The notes beneath the pieces were generated by a model. It made no database searches. It was not told the origin of the DNA and saw only the letters and a program-made list of their open reading frames with translations. DNA of 12,157 nt from an uncultured Alphaproteobacteria bacterium (GTDB taxonomy: Bacteria; Pseudomonadota; Alphaproteobacteria; RF32; CAG-239): the NCBI GenBank assembly GCA_900553115.1, contig USCF01000012.1, positions 1 through 12,157 of the forward strand, in the 5' to 3' direction. A program made the translations under genes and the position numbers. This document shows, in pieces, positions 5,559 to 12,157 of this stretch. Position 1 is the first letter of the stretch. Every line of letters begins with the position of its first letter.

Positions 5559-8500
5559 ATGAATACACGCAAATATTTTACAATTTTGGCTTTGACAGGA
5601 GTTTTATGTGCACCTCAAGCAAGGTCGGCAACGGTGATACCGCCGCGTTTTAATAGTTCTATTCAAGATGCTTTTTATCGTGCTGCTCTAGAAAATAAGC
5701 CGCAAAAAATTCAGCAGCTCCTGAATTTGGGATATTCTATTGATATTACCGATGAGCGTGGATTATCAGCCTTATGCCGTGCTAAAAGCAAAGGCGATGA
5801 CGATGCATATAATCTGTTATATAAATATGGAGCTGATGATAAAGCTCCGTGTATGGAAACAGCCGAGGCAATCTATAGAACAGATTTGAAAAACAAGTAT
5901 TTAAAATATGGCGGCTTAACTCTTTTGGGAGCCGGTGTGGCTGGGCTGTTTGCTTTTTCTGACGGCGGCAGCGGCGGTAGCAGTGGCAGCGAAACTGATA
6001 GCGGTAACGGCAGCGGCAATGGCAGCGATACAAATGTAAATTATACTCCTGGAAATAATGGTTCAACGGATTCTTCTCGTGATTGGAATACCAAGCTTGA
6101 ACCGGTGACTGGTACTTATGGTGATATTGCAAACAAGTTAGATGATTCTTATTTTGAAAATAATAAAGAATATTCAGACAGTAATTATCAGCCCGACAAA
6201 GGTACAACTGTAAATTATTTGGGCGCTATAAATGCTGCCGAAGCCTATAAAAATTTTTATGGAACTGACAGCAACGGAAAATTTGCGACCAAACTTAAAA
6301 ATGTAAATGTCGGAGTGATAGATTCCGGCGTATGGGGAAACCATTCGGAATTTGCTGTGGGCGAGGGATCTAAGGTAACCGGATACAATTTTGATTATGG
6401 TCCGTGTTTGTCTGGTGATACCACAAATTGCTGGACTTATGACGCATCTGAAAAAGTGCAATGCGCAGATGGTTATTGCATGCTTAAAGTACAATTTTCT
6501 GATGGAAACGGAGAAAGTAAAATATCTAGGTATATGAACTGTGAAAGCGGCGATACTGCGGAAATTTGCTATAATCGCTGGGCAGCTGATTATGCTCAGA
6601 ATTATGATTGGGACAAACTGCAGTATTATTTCTATCCAAATTTGGCAAATGATAAGCTTCAAAATATAAATGATGTTTTACATGGTTCAAATGTTGCCGG
6701 AATTATCGGTGCAAATATCGATGGCAAAGGCAATATGGGAGTTGCCGGCGCCAATACAACAATTACGGCTGTGCGCTGGGATTTTATATCCAGTTTGGCT
6801 GATCCGTTGAATAAATTGTTGGCAGATGGTGCTTCCGTGGTTAATATGAGCTTTGGAGTTGAATCTAGCGATAGTATAAATGCTTCAAAAATCAATGATA
6901 ATATTAATTTAATTGATACAGATGAGCTGAAAGTTTATGATGCTATTGTTGCTAGTTATAAAGATGTGATAAACAATGTAACCGGAAAAACAGGTAAAGA
7001 TGGTATGGTTTTGGTAAAAGCTGCCGGCAATAATGCTAAAACTCAGCCGGATTTGCGTGCAGGCTTAAAATTGTTGGAATCCAGATATTCTGATTTGCAA
7101 ATGTTGGTAGTAGTAGCTGCCGATGTGACAATGAGCGGAAATAAGCTGGAGTCATATAAAATATCGGAATTTTCTAATCAATGCGGTGTTACTAAAGATT
7201 ATTGCATTACAGCCCCAGGCGGCGATGGAAATGATACGGTTGTTAAGTCAACAATTATCAGCGCCGGACAGCCGGATAGCGCTTATAAATATACGGCCAT
7301 GGCCGGAACTTCTCAGGCCGCTCCTGTTGTTAGCGGAAGTTATGCCTTATTGAAAGGCGCTTATCCGTATATGTCTTCACAAGAAATAATTTCTTTGATG
7401 TTGGAAACTGCAAATAAAAATAAAGCTTCCGACGGCTATACTGCAGAAAAATACGGGGCTGGTTTATTGGATTTGGGAGCTGCCGTAAATACTTATATTT
7501 CAAAAAACGGCATAACAACAGCCGCCGGCAGCAATTTATCTGACGGGATGTTGAATCTTAGCCAGACTCATTTGAATGTTCCGTCAACATTTAAAAATGC
7601 AATGCAAAAAGCCTTGCCGAAAACGGTGACGGCGTTTGATAAATATGCGCGTCCGTTTGCTATGTCTACAGCCAATTACATTTCGGTTACACATGGCGGA
7701 TATAAAAATTTGAAAAATGATGTTTATCAAATAGCAAAATCAGCCAAAACAACCAATGTTCAGCAAGGCGGATTGAGCTTTACCTTTAGCGGCAGCGCTG
7801 GAAATATCAAGGGTAACGGTCTTGGATTTATGCAAGCTGATTATCAGAATGGTAACACAAAGTCGGGCTTTTATTTTAGTGAAAATACTAAGTATGAAAA
7901 CGGCGGTTCTTTTGCTGCGGCAACAAAGAATCCGTTTATGGCTTTTCAAAATGCGTATGGTGTGTACAACACTTTTGCTTTTAGTAAAAACTCAGGTCTG
8001 AAATTTGAGGCGGTTACCGGCCGCAATGGTTTATATGACGGCGACAGCAGTTATCAGGATAATTCTTTCAAAAAACAAGCTTATGCTCTAAATTCGGAGC
8101 TACAGCTGCATAAGGGTGAAAAATTTGGCTTTAGTTTAATGAATGGTTTGCTATATGAGGAAGCGGCCGCATTAGGTTTGAACGGAAACGGCGCTTTTAA
8201 CACTCAAGACAGCAGCACATATAATGCCGGTGTTAAAGCTTCTTGGTTTGTTACTCCTCGTTTGACTTTGAGCGGAAGCTATTATAGAGGATATACCCAA
8301 GGTCAATCATTTGCTTCTAATTTGCTTGAAACCTCGGCTTTGACCAGCGAAAGTTTTGCTTTTGACGCTAACTACAAGGTAAGCAAGAAAACAGAATTGG
8401 GTTTTGGCGTGTCTTCGCCGCTGCGGGTTGTTGACGGTACTTTATCGGTAAACTTTCCGCAAGGACGTGACAATTATTCTGATGAAGTGTATTTCAATCG

Positions 8501-8678
8501 TTATAAAGCAGCTTTAAAACCAGAAGCCAGAGAATATAAATTGACGATGTATGCAAGCCATGATTTTAACGAAAGTTTGAGCGTGCGTTCTGAATTTGAT
8601 GTGAGAATAAATCCGGAACATCAAAAACAGGCGAATGATTATCGTGCGCTAATGGGCTTGAATTGGAATTTTAACTAA
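5559..8678 (+). CDS. Ankyrin-containing subtilisin-like serine protease autotransporter
   Basis: The product is 1039 residues and probably a surface protease secreted by the type V (autotransporter) route. Residues 1-24 are a signal peptide (cut near ARSA); the Cys at 17 lacks a proper lipobox. Residues about 36-93 form two ankyrin-like repeats (KIQQLLNLGYSID; DERGLSALCRA then LLYKYGAD). A hydrophobic stretch (118-133) leads into a Gly/Ser linker (136-157). The S8 peptidase domain spans about 218-650 with a complete active site: D255 in VGVIDSG, H375 in LHGSNVAG, oxyanion N491 in AAGNN and S585 in GTSQAAP. Between Asp and His lies an unusually long insert of about 120 residues with six cysteines. 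The C-terminal part, from about 740, is rich in alternating aromatic strands like an autotransporter barrel and ends LNWNFN. AAGGA lies 7 nt before the ATG. The next gene starts 15 bp after the stop. The substrate is unknown. Confidence 0.85.
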   Translation: MNTRKYFTILALTGVLCAPQARSATVIPPRFNSSIQDAFYRAALENKPQKIQQLLNLGYSIDITDERGLSALCRAKSKGDDDAYNLLYKYGADDKAPCMETAEAIYRTDLKNKYLKYGGLTLLGAGVAGLFAFSDGGSGGSSGSETDSGNGSGNGSDTNVNYTPGNNGSTDSSRDWNTKLEPVTGTYGDIANKLDDSYFENNKEYSDSNYQPDKGTTVNYLGAINAAEAYKNFYGTDSNGKFATKLKNVNVGVIDSGVWGNHSEFAVGEGSKVTGYNFDYGPCLSGDTTNCWTYDASEKVQCADGYCMLKVQFSDGNGESKISRYMNCESGDTAEICYNRWAADYAQNYDWDKLQYYFYPNLANDKLQNINDVLHGSNVAGIIGANIDGKGNMGVAGANTTITAVRWDFISSLADPLNKLLADGASVVNMSFGVESSDSINASKINDNINLIDTDELKVYDAIVASYKDVINNVTGKTGKDGMVLVKAAGNNAKTQPDLRAGLKLLESRYSDLQMLVVVAADVTMSGNKLESYKISEFSNQCGVTKDYCITAPGGDGNDTVVKSTIISAGQPDSAYKYTAMAGTSQAAPVVSGSYALLKGAYPYMSSQEIISLMLETANKNKASDGYTAEKYGAGLLDLGAAVNTYISKNGITTAAGSNLSDGMLNLSQTHLNVPSTFKNAMQKALPKTVTAFDKYARPFAMSTANYISVTHGGYKNLKNDVYQIAKSAKTTNVQQGGLSFTFSGSAGNIKGNGLGFMQADYQNGNTKSGFYFSENTKYENGGSFAAATKNPFMAFQNAYGVYNTFAFSKNSGLKFEAVTGRNGLYDGDSSYQDNSFKKQAYALNSELQLHKGEKFGFSLMNGLLYEEAAALGLNGNGAFNTQDSSTYNAGVKASWFVTPRLTLSGSYYRGYTQGQSFASNLLETSALTSESFAFDANYKVSKKTELGFGVSSPLRVVDGTLSVNFPQGRDNYSDEVYFNRYKAALKPEAREYKLTMYASHDFNESLSVRSEFDVRINPEHQKQANDYRALMGLNWNFN
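5961..6029 (+). repeat. GGCAGC-rich low-complexity Gly/Ser linker
   Basis: GGCAGC/GGTAGC-type hexamers recur through this stretch of the autotransporter gene and encode a Gly/Ser/Asn/Asp linker (about residues 136-157) between the ankyrin/hydrophobic N-terminus and the protease domain. It is locally far richer in G+C than its surroundings and prone to length changes by slippage in whole codons. Confidence 0.5.
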
Positions 8679-8680
8679 AC

Positions 8681-8690
8681 AAAAGGTGGA
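8681..8690 (+). promoter_or_regulatory. Ribosome binding site in the autotransporter-aas gap
   Basis: AAAAGGTGGA fills most of the 15-bp gap between the two genes and ends 3 nt before the ATG at 8694. No room for a promoter or terminator remains, which supports co-transcription. Confidence 0.65.
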
Positions 8691-8693
8691 CTT

Positions 8694-11600
8694 ATGGCAG
8701 ATAAAATTTGGCGGGAAAAAAAGTTTTTCCCGCTTTTGGCTACCCAGTTTTTAGGGGCTTTTAATGATAATCTTTTCAAAAACACATTGATGGTTTTTGT
8801 GGCGTATAAGCTGATGGCCGATACGCAAACAGTCAATATTTATGCCAATCTTGCGGCCGGTGTCTTTATTTTGCCGTATTTTTTATTTTCGGCCTTTGCG
8901 GGGCTGCTCGCCGACAAATACAGTCGTTCAAAATTGACCAGAATTTTGAAAATTATTGAGTTGTTTTTAATGATAGGCGCCGGAATTATATTTTTATTTA
9001 ATAGTCCGCTGCCGTTGATTCTTATGCTGTTCTTGATGGGACTGCAGTCTACATTTTTTGGGCCGATTAAATATGCGATGCTGCCGCAATTGCTAAAAGC
9101 AAATGAGTTGGTTGCCGGCAATGCTTATGTTGAGGCCAGTACGTATATTTCTATTATTTTAGGTTCTGTCCTAGGTACGTTATTACCGGTTTATGCCAGT
9201 GTGTTTTTGTTGGTTATATGCGCTGTCGCGGGTGTTGTTTCGGCGTATAAAATTCCGCAGGTCTCAGGCGTGCAGCCGGATTTGAAAATTGATTTTAATT
9301 TGGGGCGGCAGATAAAAGAAAATATCAGCCTTATACGGTCGCATACAATTGTTTTCCGTACAATTATTGGAGCGACGTGGTTTTGGGTTTTAGGAGTTTT
9401 TTTCTTAACGGAATTATTCCCTTTATGCAGTAAAGTTTTTAATACCGAAAAATCCGTGGTCACTATGTTTTTGGTATTATTTTTGGTTGTTGTCGGCGTT
9501 GGTTCTGTTTTTTGCAACAAATTGCTCAAAGGTGATGTCAGCGTGGTGTATGTGCCAATCAGCGCTATTGGTTTGAGTGTTTGCTCATTTGCTGTATATT
9601 TGCTCTCATACGGTTTTGAAACGCCGGATAATACTTTGAAATTATTAGACTTTTTGCTGTTGCCGCGCGGTGTGTTGCTAAGCGTGTTTTTGTTTCTTTT
9701 TGCCTTTTGCGGAGGTATGTATGTAGTGCCGCTTAATGCGTTGATGCAAAAAAAAGCGCCAAAGAAAAATGTGGCTTCTGTGATAGCCGGAAATAACATT
9801 ATTAATTCTTTGGGAATGGTCGGAATCTCTATTTTGGCGGTGATTTTAACGGCCTTAGGTTTTAAAATCACCACGTTGTTTTTGTTTGTATCGCTTATTA
9901 GCGCCGGTGTGGCTTTTTATATTTGCATGCTGTTGCCTGATGCCTTTGTGCGTTCAATATTCCGCTCGTTGCTGAAAATGTTTTTCCGTGTTGAGTTGGT
10001 GGGGGTGCAAAATTTGCAAAAAGCCGGCAATAAGACACTCATAATCGCCAACCATGTTTCTTTGTTGGACGGAGTTTTGATAGCTGCTTATTTGCCGCGT
10101 AAAATTACCTTTGCCATAGACAGTGATTGGGGCGCTAAGTGGTATGTTAAACTATTTAGCGGCTTGGTTGATTTTTGTCCGTTGAATCCGGCAAATCCGC
10201 TGGCTATACGTACATTGATTGATGAAGTCAACAAAAATAAAACGGTGATGATTTTTCCGGAAGGTAGAATCAGCGTGACAGGCTCATTGATGAAAGTATA
10301 TGAAGGTGCCGGAGTTATTGCTGCTAAAACTGGTGCTAAAATCGTGCCGCTGCGTATTGACGGGGCTCAATATTCCAAATTTTCATATGTGGGGCAGATG
10401 GTTAAAACGCAAATGTTTCCCAAAATTAAAATGTTTGTTTTACCACCATGCGAAATTAGTGTTTCGGATAAACTTTCTATGCGGGAAAAGCGTCATGCTG
10501 TTTCGCTGAAATTATATGATTTAATGGCTTCGATGATTTATCGCACAACGGTAAAAAATGAGCATTTGTTTAACAGTTTGCTGCAGGCAGAAAGATTGTT
10601 TGGCTCAAAGCATAAAATTGCTTTGGATATGCAGAAAAAAACTTTGGATTACGGACAGTTTATTTTAAAAAGCTATGTCTTGGGGGCGGCGTATAAAAAG
10701 ATATTTGCCAACGCAGAAAAAGTTGGAGTTTTGCTGCCAAACAGCTTGGCTAATGCCATAAGCTTTTTTGCTTTGCAATATGCCGGAAAAATACCGGTTA
10801 TGCTAAACTTTTCTATGGGGATAATGCAGTTTGAATCTTGTATTAAAACTGTGAGTTTGCGCAAGGTTATCAGTTCTCGTAAATTTGTGGAAATGGGCAA
10901 ATTGGATAATTTGGTTGCGGCGGCGGAAAAAGCCGGTGTAACGATAGTTTATCTAGAAGATTTGGCAGGGCAGGTATCTTTGTTGACAAAGCTGAAGGGC
11001 TTGAAAAAATATTTTCGCCGCGAAACCGTGAAATTGCCAGCGGATAAACCGGCGGTAATCTTGTTTACTTCAGGTTCTGAAGGATTACCAAAAGCGGTTG
11101 TGCTTTCGCATAAAAATATTCAGGCAAATGTGCTGCAGCTGCGTTTGGCCGTGCCGTTTAATTCTAAAGACACTTTTCTCAACGCTTTGCCGATGTTCCA
11201 TTCTTTTGGGCTGACTGTCGGTACTGTTTTGCCTCTGCTGCAAGGGGTTAAGGTTTGCTTATATCCATCACCTTTACATTATCGCATTATACCTGAGCTG
11301 GCATATGATTTGCAGGCGACAGCGATTATTGGTACGGACGCGTTTTTGTATGGCTATGGGCGCATGGCAAATTCTTATGACTTTTTCCCAATACGATTTG
11401 CAGTTGCCGGTGGTGAAAAACTGAAAGAACGAACAGCCGAATTATGGATGAAAAAATTTGGCGTACGGATTTTTGAAGGGTATGGAACAACCGAATTGTC
11501 ACCGGTTATTTCAGTGAATACACCAATGTATTATAAAGAAAATTCAGTCGGAAGAATCTTGCCGGAAATTAAATATAAACTGCAAAAAGTTTCTGGTGTT

Positions 11601-12065
11601 TCTGACGGCGGCAAGCTGCTTTTACAAGCTGAAAACGTGATGATGGGATATATTAAAGCCGATAAGCCAAATGTTTTGCAGCCGGCTGATGATTGGTACG
11701 ACACCGGCGATATTGTGAATATTGATGACGATGGTTTTGTTTCTATTTGCGGGAGAGTAAAACGCTTTGCCAAGGTTGGCGGAGAAATGGTTTCGTTAAC
11801 GGCGATTGAACAGGTTATTGAAAAACTTTATCCAAATTCAATTTTGGGAGTTTTGAGTGTTGCTGATGAAAAGAAAGGAGAAAAAATTGTGCTGCTGATA
11901 GCTGATGAAACTGCCAAATTATCAGAGATACAACGCTTTTTTAAACAGCAGGGAATTAGTGAGTTATGGTGTCCGAAAGAAGTGTTTTATACCAAGGAAC
12001 CTCCATTGCTGGGAAGTGGAAAATTTGACTATTTGACAGCGCAGAAAATTGTGGAGAAAATGTGA
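8694..12065 (+). CDS. aas: LplT-PlsC-Aas fusion: lysophospholipid flippase, acyltransferase and acyl-ACP synthetase
   Basis: The product is 1123 residues with three parts. Residues 1-415 are an LplT-like major facilitator transporter with about twelve membrane segments and the signature LLATQFLGAFNDNLFKN. LplT moves lysophospholipids, chiefly lysophosphatidylethanolamine, from the outer to the inner face of the inner membrane. Residues 430-620 are a PlsC-type acyltransferase with NHVSLLD (453-459, the HX4D catalytic pair H454/D459) and FPEGRISVTGSLMK (521-534). Residues 640-1123 are an AMP-forming ligase with FTSGSEGLPK (791-800), YGTTELSP (930-937), WYDTGD (1001-1006) and LLGSGKFDYL with likely catalytic K1110. 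In E. coli these activities are two proteins, LplT and Aas; fused versions are known. All key residues are present. The pathway imports lysophosphatidylethanolamine and re-acylates it using acyl-ACP made by the ligase part. It appears to be the second gene of an operon with the autotransporter. No hairpin terminator is visible after the TGA. Confidence 0.93.
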   Translation: MADKIWREKKFFPLLATQFLGAFNDNLFKNTLMVFVAYKLMADTQTVNIYANLAAGVFILPYFLFSAFAGLLADKYSRSKLTRILKIIELFLMIGAGIIFLFNSPLPLILMLFLMGLQSTFFGPIKYAMLPQLLKANELVAGNAYVEASTYISIILGSVLGTLLPVYASVFLLVICAVAGVVSAYKIPQVSGVQPDLKIDFNLGRQIKENISLIRSHTIVFRTIIGATWFWVLGVFFLTELFPLCSKVFNTEKSVVTMFLVLFLVVVGVGSVFCNKLLKGDVSVVYVPISAIGLSVCSFAVYLLSYGFETPDNTLKLLDFLLLPRGVLLSVFLFLFAFCGGMYVVPLNALMQKKAPKKNVASVIAGNNIINSLGMVGISILAVILTALGFKITTLFLFVSLISAGVAFYICMLLPDAFVRSIFRSLLKMFFRVELVGVQNLQKAGNKTLIIANHVSLLDGVLIAAYLPRKITFAIDSDWGAKWYVKLFSGLVDFCPLNPANPLAIRTLIDEVNKNKTVMIFPEGRISVTGSLMKVYEGAGVIAAKTGAKIVPLRIDGAQYSKFSYVGQMVKTQMFPKIKMFVLPPCEISVSDKLSMREKRHAVSLKLYDLMASMIYRTTVKNEHLFNSLLQAERLFGSKHKIALDMQKKTLDYGQFILKSYVLGAAYKKIFANAEKVGVLLPNSLANAISFFALQYAGKIPVMLNFSMGIMQFESCIKTVSLRKVISSRKFVEMGKLDNLVAAAEKAGVTIVYLEDLAGQVSLLTKLKGLKKYFRRETVKLPADKPAVILFTSGSEGLPKAVVLSHKNIQANVLQLRLAVPFNSKDTFLNALPMFHSFGLTVGTVLPLLQGVKVCLYPSPLHYRIIPELAYDLQATAIIGTDAFLYGYGRMANSYDFFPIRFAVAGGEKLKERTAELWMKKFGVRIFEGYGTTELSPVISVNTPMYYKENSVGRILPEIKYKLQKVSGVSDGGKLLLQAENVMMGYIKADKPNVLQPADDWYDTGDIVNIDDDGFVSICGRVKRFAKVGGEMVSLTAIEQVIEKLYPNSILGVLSVADEKKGEKIVLLIADETAKLSEIQRFFKQQGISELWCPKEVFYTKEPPLLGSGKFDYLTAQKIVEKM

Positions 12066-12087
12066 TAAATTTTTATTTTTTATTTGT

Positions 12088-12096
12088 TGTGGATAA
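12088..12096 (-). promoter_or_regulatory. Perfect DnaA-box match
   Basis: TGTGGATAA on the plus strand is TTATCCACA on the minus strand, the strongest DnaA-box consensus. It lies in the AT-rich spacer after aas. Imperfect relatives (ATTTGCACA at 12099-12107, TTATTGAAA at 12131-12139; each seven of nine against TTATNCACA) follow on the plus strand. One perfect box can be chance or a regulatory site; an origin would need more beyond the window edge. Confidence 0.4.
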
Positions 12097-12157
12097 CCAT
12101 TTGCACAAATAGAAAAAATGACTCGAAAATTATTGAAAATCAGTAGAAATCTATGAA

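Noticed and set aside
5782..6662. Long minus-strand open frames inside the autotransporter gene
   Set aside because: They are antisense to well-supported coding sequence, have implausible composition and no family motifs.
9191..9874. 227-residue minus-strand open frame inside the LplT part
   Set aside because: Lys/Thr/Pro-rich nonsense antisense to a clear transporter coding region; no start signal.
12087..12115. Promoter-like TTGTGG with 17 nt to TAGAAA after aas
   Set aside because: Both boxes are weak and no gene start is visible before the window ends; the first box coincides with the DnaA-box match.
12118..12156. Short ATG frame of 12 codons at the end of the window
   Set aside because: It stops after 12 codons and has no ribosome binding site.

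Overview
The window looks like a low-GC Gram-negative genome, most likely an alphaproteobacterium living with an animal host, probably in the gut. TolB, an autotransporter with a C-terminal beta-barrel, and phosphatidylserine decarboxylase all require a two-membrane envelope. The LplT-PlsC-Aas triple fusion is a form known from proteobacteria. A close FucO homologue suggests anaerobic sugar use. The alphaproteobacterial and gut assignment is inference from gene content and style, because no search could be run.

Layout. Positions 1-533 hold the 3' end of an unrecognised gene and a tiny overlapping ORF. This stretch is markedly richer in G+C than what follows (about 50% against about 35% by hand count) and reads like Clostridia-type sequence, so it is either transferred DNA or an assembly join. 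From 579 the style is uniform. A small membrane-anchored FxLYD-like protein (579-1169) converges on ruvX/yqgF (1225-1686, minus), with a good terminator between them. tolB (1849-3168) is divergent from ruvX and is followed by its own terminator. fucO (3307-4470) has a palindromic putative operator in front and a terminator behind. psd (4562-5410, minus) converges on fucO. Divergent from psd is an apparent two-gene operon: a large ankyrin/subtilisin autotransporter (5559-8678) and, 15 bp later, the LplT-PlsC-Aas fusion (8694-12065). The last 92 bp are AT-rich and contain a perfect DnaA-box match. No gene-free stretch exceeds 300 bp; the longest is 162 bp, between ruvX and tolB.

Togetherness. 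Most of the window serves the cell envelope. TolB maintains the outer membrane, Psd makes phosphatidylethanolamine, and the LplT-PlsC-Aas protein would take in lysophospholipid and re-acylate it. The autotransporter would place a serine protease at the cell surface. RuvX (rRNA maturation) and FucO (lactaldehyde/propanediol redox) are unrelated to this theme. No CRISPR array, tRNA, rRNA, insertion sequence or phage gene was seen.
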